Assembly (NCBI GenBank): GCA_018383975.1 | Contig: JAHAZT010000027.1 | Location: 1 to 53,841 of the forward strand | Reading direction: 5' to 3' | Origin: Eubacteriales bacterium | GTDB taxonomy: Bacteria > Bacillota > Clostridia > Oscillospirales > CAG-272 | DNA: 53,841 bases | Shown here: positions 34,029 through 42,211 of the stretch, one piece after another | Layout: each line of letters starts with the position of its first letter | How positions within the stretch are numbered: the stretch's first letter is position 1 | Program-made: the position numbers and the translations under genes | Notes under the pieces: generated by a model | Told to the model about the DNA's origin: nothing | Seen by the model: only the letters and a program-made list of their open reading frames with translations | The model's database searches: none

Positions 34029-36284
34029 TTATTTGATTTTTACAGTGACCTTTCCGCCGTAATCAGAAATTAAAACGGGGCTGTCACATTTTCCCGCAAA
34101 AGCGAGGACGTTTTTATTTGAAAAAATAATGCTCTGCGCCGAAAGGCACTTACCCGTGTCAATATTTTTCTTGCGCACGGGTCCGTGCGCACCGAAGAAC
34201 ACAAGCGCGGCGGAATAAATCCTTGCGTCGTTTATTTCCTCCGCCCCCGCTCCGCTGTAAAGCATTACCTCATTTTCGCCGAGATAAACCGAAAAACTGA
34301 TAACGGGGTGCTTTGACCTTTTGAGAAGCGTGTATTCCGGAAGCGAAATTTTCATATCGCCGCATGAAACCGCCGATTCCGCCCGACGATTATAAAACTC
34401 CGTTTGTACGCCGTTTTCATCGGCTATCGCAAGAATGTTCATTATAATTTCCGAGTCGGCGACGCTTTCCGCTGCGGGAATAAGCAATTTATTTATTTTG
34501 AAATATCCGCAGAGCCTGTCAAGCGTTGCCGCGTGATATCTGTGAAGATGAGTCAGAATCAGAACATCCATTTCACACGCAGCATAGCCGGAGGTCTCCG
34601 TGACGGCGGAATACGGGACGGCAAATCCGCCCGTTGAAACGTCGATTACAAAGCTCCTGCCCCTGTAAACAATGCCGAGAGCGTCGCTTGATTTTTCGTT
34701 TACTGCGGTTGCGAACATATCGTTTTCCGTCAGCCTCGACGTCACCGCGGTACAGCCGGTAAATGCCACGCAAAGCCCGACAAGCACCGCAAATATCGAC
34801 CTCGGATTTATCTTCGGGACAAACACAATGACGGCAATAAATATCATTGCGGCGGCAATCAGATACGGCGTGAACGGGTATTTTAAGGAAATATATACGC
34901 CGGAAGGCGACGCAAAGAGCTTTGCAAGGTAACAGATGAGCCATGTCAGTTGCTTTGCCGCAAATGCAATAGCCGTGCCGACAATCGGGATTCTGAAAAG
35001 CACACAGAGCATCGCAAGAAGGTATAACAGCAACTGCGAAAGCGGTACAAGCACAAGATTTGAAATCGGTGAGATGAGCGAGACGCCGCCGAAAAGAAGG
35101 TATGTAACGGGGAGCGTGAACAACGTAGCGACGGCGGTTGCGAAGAGAAGCCCGAGAAAATATTTTACCGCGGAGCGGAAAAATTTCTTTGTGCGCGAAT
35201 AGGTTTTTCTCGTCATCGGCGCAAAGTGCGGAAGAAGCCTGTCCGAAAACAGCACAAGTCCGAGTGTGGCGGAAAACGACATCCAGAGTCCGACGTCCCA
35301 CACGGCGTAGCGGCGGAACGTTATTATCAGCGCAAGCGACGCAAAAAGCGATGTAAGCGAGTCCTTCTCCTCGCCTGCAAGCTGCGCCGCAAAATAGATA
35401 ACAAGCATTATTGCCGAGCGCAAAACCGATGCGGAAAGCCCCGTGACAACGGCGAAAGCAACCGTTGCGAAAATTGATACGGCAATTCTTATCTTCTTTT
35501 TTACATGCACGGCTTTCAGGGAAAATTCAAGTCCTGCCGCAAGCACGGAAAGATGAAGTCCGCTCAGAGCGAGCAGATGCGAGGTGCCGCTCCTTCTGAA
35601 CGCCAGCTTTATCTTCTGTGACACTCTTTCCCTGTTTCCGAGAAAAATCGCGCCCGCAAAATCCGCCTCGTCTCCGCCGATTGATTTATCGAATCTGTCC
35701 GCAAGGAATGCGTTTATCTTTTCCGGCAAGGAGTATTTCCCTCCGCCGCCGAATGAATTAAAATCGTTCGCCTCGGCGCACAGAATTACACCTTTTGATT
35801 TCAGAAGCGACGCTTCCGAGTCATCCGGCTCCGACAGGACGACGGTCACGCCTATCTTTTCGTGAATTTCCGTTTCGGGAAGATACGGAAATCCGAGCTG
35901 AATATAAAAATCCGCTTTTTCTCCGTCGACCTCCGTCACTCTTGCGTAATAAAGCGAGCCGAACGGCTTTTCATATATCGCATGGGTTATTTCAGCCATG
36001 ACGGAATGCTCTTTGCCGTCATTATATTTTTTCGCCGAAATGTCCTTTTTCGCGTGCAGAGTCCCGCACAGAAGTCCGAGCAGAAGCGCAACAATGCACA
36101 AAACGGCAAAAATCACCGCGGCGACTTTCTTTTTCGACTTTATGACGGCAATTGCCGATATAACGGAAAAAACCAAGGAAATAACGATTACGGCAGTCTT
36201 CCCGCTTGTGAAAAAGAGCGTAACGGTGCATGCAAGAGCATAAAGCGCAAACATAAGCGCGCCCTTTCTGCCGTATACACTCAT
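34029..36284 (-). CDS. comEC: ComEC/Rec2-family DNA-uptake channel protein
   Basis: A 751-residue protein with N-terminal helices, an OB-like DUF4131 region, the conserved competence core (GTSHLLALSGLHLSVLAAGLE), many helices and a C-terminal metallo-beta-lactamase-like domain. Family proteins carry single-stranded DNA across the membrane. The metal motif HxHxDH reads HLHRYH at 579-584, so the Asp is Tyr583, and nuclease activity is doubtful. ATG 36284 is 10 nt after AAAGGA; a GTG at 36293 overlaps that site. No other com gene is in the window. Confidence 0.88.
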   Translation of the reverse strand: MSVYGRKGALMFALYALACTVTLFFTSGKTAVIVISLVFSVISAIAVIKSKKKVAAVIFAVLCIVALLLGLLCGTLHAKKDISAKKYNDGKEHSVMAEITHAIYEKPFGSLYYARVTEVDGEKADFYIQLGFPYLPETEIHEKIGVTVVLSEPDDSEASLLKSKGVILCAEANDFNSFGGGGKYSLPEKINAFLADRFDKSIGGDEADFAGAIFLGNRERVSQKIKLAFRRSGTSHLLALSGLHLSVLAAGLEFSLKAVHVKKKIRIAVSIFATVAFAVVTGLSASVLRSAIMLVIYFAAQLAGEEKDSLTSLFASLALIITFRRYAVWDVGLWMSFSATLGLVLFSDRLLPHFAPMTRKTYSRTKKFFRSAVKYFLGLLFATAVATLFTLPVTYLLFGGVSLISPISNLVLVPLSQLLLYLLAMLCVLFRIPIVGTAIAFAAKQLTWLICYLAKLFASPSGVYISLKYPFTPYLIAAAMIFIAVIVFVPKINPRSIFAVLVGLCVAFTGCTAVTSRLTENDMFATAVNEKSSDALGIVYRGRSFVIDVSTGGFAVPYSAVTETSGYAACEMDVLILTHLHRYHAATLDRLCGYFKINKLLIPAAESVADSEIIMNILAIADENGVQTEFYNRRAESAVSCGDMKISLPEYTLLKRSKHPVISFSVYLGENEVMLYSGAGAEEINDARIYSAALVFFGAHGPVRKKNIDTGKCLSAQSIIFSNKNVLAFAGKCDSPVLISDYGGKVTVKIK

Positions 36285-36310
36285 TTTTCTCACATCCTTT
36301 CAAAAAAACA

Positions 36311-36333
36311 GAAGCGGACGCAAAGTCCGCTTC
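36311..36333 (-). terminator. pgi terminator
   Basis: 9-bp stem GAAGCGGAC / GTCCGCTTC, 5-nt loop, then TGTTTTTTT on the minus strand, 40-60 bp after the pgi stop. Confidence 0.9.
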
Positions 36334-36373
36334 CATTATAGTCATTTTTCCGTTTTTTTCAAGCATTTTCGGA

Positions 36374-37714
36374 TTATTTTATTTTTTCAAGACGTTTTCT
36401 GAGTTCATCGGCGTTTTCCTCATAGCCGGGCTTTCCGAGAAGCGCAAACATATTCTTCTTGTAAGCCTCAACTCCGGGCTGGTTAAACGGGTTTATTCCG
36501 AGCATATAACCGGATATCGCGCACGAAAGCTCAAAAAAGTATACGAGATAGCCGAAGTCTCCCGCCGTGCGTGACGTAAGCTCGATTGAAACATTGGGAA
36601 CGCCGCCGTCCGTATGAGCCATGACGGTTCCGAGGAACGCCTGCTGATTTACATAATTTATCGTTTTTCCCGCAAGGAAGTTAAGCCCGTCGGCATTGTC
36701 TTCTTCGGCTTCGATGACAAAATTATCTTCGGAGTTTACGTTGATAACGGTTTCAAACATTATCCTCGTGCCTTCCTGAATAAACTGACCGATTGAATGA
36801 AGGTCGGTTGAATATACCGCCGACGACGGATAAAGTCCTTTTCCGTCCTTGCCTTCGCTTTCGCCGAAAAGCTGCTTCCACCATTCGCAAGTCATGGCGA
36901 GCGCGGGGTCGTTTACGGCAAGTATTTCAACAGATTTTCCGTGACGGAGAAAATAATTGCGGAGAGCGGCATATTTCATACAGTCGTTTGAGAAAACATC
37001 GCCCTTGGAATATTTTTCCGCGGCAGCCTTTGCACCTGCAAGCATTTCGTCAATGTCAATGCCGGCAACCGCAATGGGAAGAAGTCCCACCGCGCTGAGA
37101 ACGGAATATCTGCCGCCGATGTCATCCGGAACTATAAAGCTCTCGTATCCGAGCGTTTCCGCCTGCGGACGAAGTGCTCCTTTGCATTTGTCGGTCGTTA
37201 CGAAAATTCTCTCGGACGCCGCCTTGCCGTACTTTTTTACAAGCATATCGCGGAAAATTCTGAAAGCGATTGCCGGCTCTGTTGTCGTGCCGGATTTGGA
37301 AATGACATTTATGCAAACGTCCTTGCCTTCGCATATTTCAAGCACGTCGCGAAGGTGCGAGGAGCTTATGTCATTACCGACAAAATATACGTCCGGCGTG
37401 GACTTTTTCTTGTTGTTGTAGCTTGCGCCCTTTACAAATTCGATAGCCGCGCGCGCGCCGAGATAAGACCCGCCTATCCCGATGACAACGAAAACATCAC
37501 ACGTTTTTATAATCTTTTCCGCTGCTTTCTTTATGCGGGAAACTTCGTCGCGGTCATAGTTTTCGGGAAGGTCGCGCCAGCCGAGAAAGTCCGCTCCCGC
37601 GCCCTTTCCGCTGAAAACCGTGTCGAAAGCGCGCTTTGTTTCGTCCGTCATAGCCGCAAGGGAAAAATCCGTCACGAATTCACGAAGATATCTGTCTGTG
37701 AAGTTGAATGCCAT
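36374..37714 (-). CDS. pgi: glucose-6-phosphate isomerase
   Basis: A 446-residue glycolytic enzyme interconverting glucose-6-phosphate and fructose-6-phosphate, in the short bacterial form. Motifs are [25 protein letters not shown] (phosphate binding), [19 protein letters not shown], the catalytic Glu in FIQEGTR, and the C-terminal signature [18 protein letters not shown] at 37714 is preceded by GAGAGG with 9-nt spacing; the longer frame upstream has no SD. Confidence 0.97.
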   Translation of the reverse strand: MAFNFTDRYLREFVTDFSLAAMTDETKRAFDTVFSGKGAGADFLGWRDLPENYDRDEVSRIKKAAEKIIKTCDVFVVIGIGGSYLGARAAIEFVKGASYNNKKKSTPDVYFVGNDISSSHLRDVLEICEGKDVCINVISKSGTTTEPAIAFRIFRDMLVKKYGKAASERIFVTTDKCKGALRPQAETLGYESFIVPDDIGGRYSVLSAVGLLPIAVAGIDIDEMLAGAKAAAEKYSKGDVFSNDCMKYAALRNYFLRHGKSVEILAVNDPALAMTCEWWKQLFGESEGKDGKGLYPSSAVYSTDLHSIGQFIQEGTRIMFETVINVNSEDNFVIEAEEDNADGLNFLAGKTINYVNQQAFLGTVMAHTDGGVPNVSIELTSRTAGDFGYLVYFFELSCAISGYMLGINPFNQPGVEAYKKNMFALLGKPGYEENADELRKRLEKIK

Positions 37715-37766
37715 TTTTATGTACCTCTCAAATTTATTTTTTATGTAAGCGGGCAAGCCCGCACAG

Positions 37767-37970
37767 TTACATCGTTATCTGTCCCCCGGCGGGATTTCCC
37801 TCTCCTCCGGCGGAATGTTTTCCGCATCGAGCCGACTCCCCGCCGCAAAGATGTGACGAAAGGCACCTGCTCTCTCCGTCCGACTGCATAAGTATCACGG
37901 ACGAGCCGAGATTTCCGCACCAATGCCTTGATATTTTATCTTTCTTATCTTTTTCTCTGTTATTCGACAT
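37767..37970 (-). CDS. small Cys/His-rich protein, hypothetical
   Basis: A 67-residue ORF in the 307-bp gap between ttcA-like and pgi. The N-terminus is highly charged ([12 protein letters not shown]). It then has [15 protein letters not shown], and ARCGKH, four Cys and three His, so metal binding is conceivable (inference). The DNA fits a coding frame on the minus strand better than the overlapping plus-strand frames. The SD is weak (GGGAAAAG). Its stop lies inside a GCGGGC/GCCCGC hairpin (37749-37762, extendable to 37745-37770) that could end transcription. I know no family for it. Confidence 0.4.
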   Translation of the reverse strand: MSNNREKDKKDKISRHWCGNLGSSVILMQSDGESRCLSSHLCGGESARCGKHSAGGEGNPAGGQITM

Positions 37971-38021
37971 AATTCTTTTCCCGAAAACGGTTTTACCGTA
38001 GTTTCTCACGCTTCGGAAAAA

Positions 38022-38783
38022 TTATTCGTCGTCATATTCTTTTATTTTCGACATTTTGTAGCCGTCAAGGCCTGCTCTTTGCATCGCGCCGAAAATCCTG
38101 TGTCGCAGTCCCTTGTTCTCTCTTTCAAGCGTTGCGAGCAAGTTTTTCATCTCCTCGCGCTCCGTTTTTTTGTTCGCGGGACATTCAGAATCTGCAACGG
38201 GCAACTCCGCATTCGACGTAAAGTATCTCAAATCCTTTTCCTGCGCGTAAATAAACGGGCGGATGACCGTAACATCGGAACGGTCGAGATAAGTAACCGG
38301 AGAAAAACACCCAAGCCTGCCCTCATAGAAGAGGTTGAGCATAAAAGTCTGCACGGCGTCGTCGAAATGATGACCGAGGGCAATTTTTGTCGCGCCGTGT
38401 CTTTTTGCGGCGTCACAAAGCATACCTCTGCGCAGTTTTGCGCAAAGCGAACACGGATTGCTTTCCTTTCTTATGTCAAAAACAATCTTCGCTATGTCCG
38501 AAGGCTCTATATAATATTTGACGCCCAACTCCTCACAGAGCTTTTCAATCTGCGAAAAATCTGTTTTTCCCTTGCCGATTTCCTCAAAACGCATATCAAT
38601 TGTCACGGCAATCAGCTCAAACGGCACAGGATAGAAATTTTTCAGGCTTGCCATTGTGTAAAGCAGAGCGAGCGAATCCTTTCCGCCCGAAAGTCCGACG
38701 GCAACGGTGTCCCCCGCCGAAATCATATTATAATCGTCGCAAGCGCGCCTTGCAAAGCTCAGAAGGCGTTTAAGTCCTTTCAT
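38022..38783 (-). CDS. TtcA-like tRNA 2-thiolation protein
   Basis: A 253-residue PP-loop ATPase of the TtcA/TtuA group. SGGKDSLAL is the PP-loop (near residue 32), and CSLCAKLRRG has the CxxC that binds Fe-S in this group. GHHFDDAVQT follows, then a short C-terminal CPANKK stretch. The proteins adenylate and thiolate tRNA, C32 in TtcA or U54 in thermophiles. ATG at 38783 follows GGAGAG. Confidence 0.88.
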   Translation of the reverse strand: MKGLKRLLSFARRACDDYNMISAGDTVAVGLSGGKDSLALLYTMASLKNFYPVPFELIAVTIDMRFEEIGKGKTDFSQIEKLCEELGVKYYIEPSDIAKIVFDIRKESNPCSLCAKLRRGMLCDAAKRHGATKIALGHHFDDAVQTFMLNLFYEGRLGCFSPVTYLDRSDVTVIRPFIYAQEKDLRYFTSNAELPVADSECPANKKTEREEMKNLLATLERENKGLRHRIFGAMQRAGLDGYKMSKIKEYDDE

Positions 38784-38815
38784 AGAAACTCTCCGGATTT
38801 TTGCATTTTCAATAT

Positions 38816-38844
38816 ATAATATCAAACCCGCAACGGTTTTTCAA
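38816..38844 (-). promoter_or_regulatory. promoter of the ttcA-like gene
   Basis: Minus-strand TTGAAA (38844-38839), 17 bp, TATTAT (38821-38816) with extended TG. Confidence 0.7.
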
Positions 38845-38926
38845 TAAGTGATTCAATATTTATTTGTTAAATTTTATTTTCCTTCGTGTTGACGAAAAAT
38901 TGGAAATATGTTGCTTCCGTTTTTCC

Positions 38927-38957
38927 GAATAAACAAAATCCGACAAAGGCAATACTT
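38927..38957 (+). promoter_or_regulatory. sigma-F/sigma-G-type promoter of sigG
   Basis: GAATA (38927-38931), 16 bp, GGCAATACTT (38948-38957). This fits the forespore consensus (GnATA, then GGnnAnAmTr) except for the last base, and no convincing sigma-A box is seen in the same region. It would put sigG under forespore control, as in other spore-formers, including autoregulation. Confidence 0.6.
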
Positions 38958-38998
38958 ATTTCGACGAAAAATACAATTGCTTTTGGGAGAATCGAAAA

Positions 38999-39772
38999 AT
39001 GTATTATAACAAAGTCGAACTTTGCGGAGTGAATACCTCAAAGCTGAAAACCCTTACGACAGAAGAAAAAAACGAGCTTCTGAAAAAGTCGAAAAACGGC
39101 GATTTGCACGCCCGCGAGGAGCTTATATCCGGCAATATCCGCCTTGTACTCAGCGTTATTCAGAGGTTCGGAAGCCGGGGAGAGGATGCAGACGACCTTT
39201 TTCAGGTCGGCTGTATCGGACTGATAAAGGCGATAGACAATTTTGACCTCGACGTCGGTGTCAGGTTCAGCACATATGCCGTGCCGATGATAATAGGCGA
39301 AATACGCAGATATCTGCGCGACAACAGTATGATAAGAGTCAGTCGCAGTCAGCGTGACCTTGCATACCGCGCGCTGCGCGCAAAGGAGGAGCTTTCGCTC
39401 CGGCTTTCTCGTGACCCGACAGACGCCGAAATTGCCGCCGAACTCGGTGCCGGAGCCTCCGACGTCACAGAGGCACTTACGTCGATAACAACCCCGCTTT
39501 CCCTTTATGAACCGGTTTTCAGCGAGGGCGGCGACGCGCTCTATCTTATGGATCAGATAAGCGATGACAAGGAAAACGACGAAGCGTGGATAGACAATAT
39601 CGCAATCGGCGAGGCAATGAAGCGTCTTTCCGAAAGAGAACGCTCGATAATTTCAATGAGGTTTTTCAGAGGAAAAACGCAAATGGAGATAGCGGACGAA
39701 ATCGGAATTTCGCAGGCACAGGTGTCACGCATAGAAAAGGGTGCGCTCGACAGAATCCGTAAACAGATATAA
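38999..39772 (+). CDS. sigG: RNA polymerase sporulation sigma factor SigG
   Basis: A 257-residue sigma-70 factor. The N-terminus KVELCGVNTSKLKTL is the hallmark of sigma-G. Region 2 is GNIRLVLSVIQRFGSRGEDADDLFQVGCIGLIKAIDNFD and VRFSTYAVPMIIGEIRRYLRD. Region 4 carries the HTH TQMEIADEIGISQAQVSRIEK. It directs late forespore genes (SASPs, germinant receptors). The usual sigE-sigG linkage is not seen here: sigG stands alone between ttcA-like and rsuA-like genes. SD GGGAG lies 9 nt before the ATG. A hairpin terminator follows. Confidence 0.95.
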   Translation: MYYNKVELCGVNTSKLKTLTTEEKNELLKKSKNGDLHAREELISGNIRLVLSVIQRFGSRGEDADDLFQVGCIGLIKAIDNFDLDVGVRFSTYAVPMIIGEIRRYLRDNSMIRVSRSQRDLAYRALRAKEELSLRLSRDPTDAEIAAELGAGASDVTEALTSITTPLSLYEPVFSEGGDALYLMDQISDDKENDEAWIDNIAIGEAMKRLSERERSIISMRFFRGKTQMEIADEIGISQAQVSRIEKGALDRIRKQI

Positions 39773-39786
39773 TCTGTCGGCATGAA

Positions 39787-39821
39787 AAAATCATCTTCCG
39801 TCCGTTGCGGAGGATGATTTT
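39787..39821. terminator. sigG terminator
   Basis: Stem of about 14 bp (AAAATCATCTTCCG with CGGAGGATGATTTT, one G-T pair) and T-run, starting 15 bp after the sigG stop. Confidence 0.88.
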
Positions 39822-39891
39822 TCTTTTTCCGCTTTACAATGCGTCGCCGAAGTGATAAAATAGTCATATATCATTTAACGGAGATAACACA

Positions 39892-40608
39892 ATGCGTCTT
39901 GACAAATTTCTGACAGTCACCGCCACCGCAACCAGAAGCGAAAGCAAAAAAGCGGCAAGGGCGGGAGCCGTTACGGTGAACGGAGAGGTCGTGCGCGACA
40001 CGTCTGTGCAAATAGATGAAGAAAACGACAGAATAACCTTCCGCGGCGTAACCGTCGTGTACAGAAAATTTATCTATATAATGATGAACAAGCCTATGGG
40101 CTATATCAGCTCAACCGATGACCCGAGAAAGAAAACCGTTCTTGAGCTTTTGCCGGAAAACCTCCGTCGGCTCGGACTTTTCCCCTGCGGCAGACTTGAT
40201 ATCGACACAACGGGGCTTCTCATTCTGACAAACAACGGTCAGCTTGCGCACAGGCTTCTTTCGCCGAAGTATCACGTCGACAAAACGTATTTCTTCACCT
40301 GTTCTCCTCCCGTATCCCGCGAGCAGGCAGACAGACTTGAAGCCGGCGTCGACATAGGCGAAAAAGCGCTCACAAAGCCTGCAAAGGTCGCCCTTTCCGA
40401 TGACGGCGCAAGCGGATTCATCACAATATCCGAAGGAAAATTTCATCAGGTCAAGCGTATGTTTTTTGCCGTCGGCTCGGAGATAACCTCTCTCCGACGG
40501 ACGGAATTTGCAAAAATTCCGCTTGACGTCTCCCTTTCCGAGGGAGATTTCCGTCCGCTCACGGAAAGCGAAGAAATGCTTCTTGAAAATGCCCCTCAAC
40601 AACGTTAA
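39892..40608 (+). CDS. RsuA-family 16S rRNA pseudouridine synthase
   Basis: A 238-residue RluB/RsuA-type enzyme: an N-terminal S4 RNA-binding domain (MRLDKFLTVTATATRSESKKAARAG), then the catalytic GRLDIDTTGLLILTNNG with Asp in RLD, and KTY, HQVKRMF and FRPLT motifs. The length favours RsuA (16S rRNA U516) over the longer RluB. GGAG at 9 nt before the ATG. Confidence 0.9.
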   Translation: MRLDKFLTVTATATRSESKKAARAGAVTVNGEVVRDTSVQIDEENDRITFRGVTVVYRKFIYIMMNKPMGYISSTDDPRKKTVLELLPENLRRLGLFPCGRLDIDTTGLLILTNNGQLAHRLLSPKYHVDKTYFFTCSPPVSREQADRLEAGVDIGEKALTKPAKVALSDDGASGFITISEGKFHQVKRMFFAVGSEITSLRRTEFAKIPLDVSLSEGDFRPLTESEEMLLENAPQQR

Positions 40609-40725
40609 ATTTTATAATATATTAGAAACGTTCGATTTTCAAATCGACATTTTTCTGTTTTTCGCAATTTATTGTGCAACTTTCACAAATTATATTTTGA
40701 AACTTTGGAGGAATAAACTCTTTCA

Positions 40726-40754
40726 TTGTCAATCTCTTTTTGCTATAATATATC
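40726..40754 (+). promoter_or_regulatory. candidate promoter of the MsmX-like gene
   Basis: TTGTCA (40726-40731), 17 bp, TATATC (40749-40754). An overlapping TATAAT (40744-40749) is better alone but is spaced only 12 bp from TTGTCA. In the roughly 110-nt leader, ACATCT and AGATGT (40800-40827) plus an inner CCA/TGG form a hairpin. Between rsuA-like and this gene (40609-40867) I see nothing else except a short TCGATTT/AAATCGA hairpin near 40632-40647 with a T-rich tail, possibly the rsuA-like terminator. Confidence 0.5.
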
Positions 40755-40867
40755 TGTACTTTTTTGTGCAGGAGTTTCTTTTGCAAAAGCCGCACAAAAA
40801 CATCTACCATCGGCGGCTGGAAGATGTAAAAAAATATCGTTTTTTGTCGCCGGGAACGGAGTCAATA

Positions 40868-42061
40868 ATGGCAAGCTTATCACTCAGACACATTTACAAA
40901 AAATATCCGGGCGGCGTTACAGCCGTTTCCGACTTCTGCCTTGAAGTCAGAGATACGGAGTTTATAATTTTCGTAGGTCCTTCCGGCTGCGGTAAGTCAA
41001 CGACGCTGCGTATGATAGCGGGTCTTGAAGAAATCACCGAAGGCGAGCTTTACATCGGCGACCGCCTTGTAAACGACGTTGCCCCCAAGGACAGAGACAT
41101 CGCAATGGTGTTCCAGAACTACGCTCTTTACCCGCACATGACCGTTTTCGACAATATGGCGTTCGGTCTCAAGCTCCGCAAGGTTCCGAAGGAAGAAATC
41201 AAGCGCAAGGTTGAAGAAGCCGCAAGAATTCTTGATATTTCTCACCTGCTTGACAGACACCCCAAGGCTCTTTCCGGTGGTCAGAAGCAGCGTGTTGCGC
41301 TCGGTCGTGCAATCGTTCGTAACCCCAAGGTATTCCTTCTCGACGAGCCGCTCTCAAACCTTGACGCAAAGCTCCGCGCGGCAATGAGAACGGAAATTAC
41401 AAAGATTCACCACAAGCTCGCCGCAACGTTTATCTACGTTACGCATGACCAGGTAGAGGCTATGACAATGGCAACCCGTATCGTCGTTATGAAGGACGGT
41501 ATCATCCAGCAGGTAGACTCTCCTCAGAACCTTTATGACTCCCCCGTAAACCTTTTCGTCGCAGGCTTTATCGGCACGCCTCAGATGAACTTTATCAACG
41601 GTAAGCTCCTGAAAAAGGATGACGGCGTTTATCTCAAATTCGGCGATATCTCCATAAAGCTGCCCGAAGAAAAAGGCAACAGCGAAGAGCTTAAGCCCTA
41701 TATCGGCAAGGAAATCATCGCAGGCGTCCGTCCCGAATGTATTGTTGATACTCCTATGCAGATTGCCGCTCTCAAGGATTCTTCCTTTGAAGCATATGTT
41801 GACGTTACAGAGCTTATGGGTTCCGAAATCCTTCTCTATCTCATCGCGAACAGAGTTGTTGTTGATGAAGAGCTTGCCTCCAAGAAGAACATCGTTATCG
41901 ACCGTTCGGGTGAACAGAAGCTCACGGCACGTGTATCTCCCCGCTCAACGGCGCGTAACGGAGACACGATCACCGTTGCAATCGACACGGCGCGCATGCA
42001 CCTGTTTGATAAGGAAACCGAGAAGCGCATCGTATTCAAGAGCGAACTTCCCGAAGAATAA
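40868..42061 (+). CDS. MsmX/UgpC-type sugar ABC transporter ATPase
   Basis: A 397-residue ATPase of the CUT1 group, which powers oligosaccharide or glycerol-3-phosphate importers. Walker A is GPSGCGKSTT, the Q-loop is MVFQNYALYPHMTV, the signature is LSGGQKQRVALGRA, Walker B is KVFLLDEPLSNLD, the H-loop is VTHDQ, and a C-terminal TOBE/OB region follows from about 240. It stands alone without permeases or binding protein, as MsmX does in Bacillus, where one ATPase serves many sugar importers. ATG at 40868 follows ACGGAG; the frame upstream to 40508 is not coding. Confidence 0.93.
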   Translation: MASLSLRHIYKKYPGGVTAVSDFCLEVRDTEFIIFVGPSGCGKSTTLRMIAGLEEITEGELYIGDRLVNDVAPKDRDIAMVFQNYALYPHMTVFDNMAFGLKLRKVPKEEIKRKVEEAARILDISHLLDRHPKALSGGQKQRVALGRAIVRNPKVFLLDEPLSNLDAKLRAAMRTEITKIHHKLAATFIYVTHDQVEAMTMATRIVVMKDGIIQQVDSPQNLYDSPVNLFVAGFIGTPQMNFINGKLLKKDDGVYLKFGDISIKLPEEKGNSEELKPYIGKEIIAGVRPECIVDTPMQIAALKDSSFEAYVDVTELMGSEILLYLIANRVVVDEELASKKNIVIDRSGEQKLTARVSPRSTARNGDTITVAIDTARMHLFDKETEKRIVFKSELPEE

Positions 42062-42074
42062 TAATTGAAAACGT

Positions 42075-42106
42075 AAAACCGCTCATCCGTCTGGATGAGC
42101 GGTTTT
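42075..42106 (+). terminator. terminator of the MsmX-like gene
   Basis: Perfect 14-bp stem AAAACCGCTCATCC / GGATGAGCGGTTTT, GTCT loop, T-run. It is also symmetric enough to act on the minus strand. Confidence 0.92.
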
Positions 42107-42170
42107 TGGTTTGACGAAAAATCTCAAATATCGATTTACAGATTAAAAATCCGAAACAAGTTTCCGGAAA

Positions 42171-42201
42171 ACAAAAACGGCTCGAAATGAGTCGTTTTTG
42201 T
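42171..42201 (-). terminator. fhs terminator
   Basis: ACAAAAACGGCTC / GAGTCGTTTTTGT stem with one G-T pair and a 5-nt loop; T-run on the minus strand. It lies just after the fhs stop codon. Confidence 0.85.
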
Positions 42202-42211
42202 TTTTTTATAA

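Noticed and set aside
40508..40867. N-terminal extension of the MsmX-like ATPase frame
   Set aside because: Overlaps the rsuA-like gene end, A+T-rich, and the ATPase begins normally at 40868 after a good SD.
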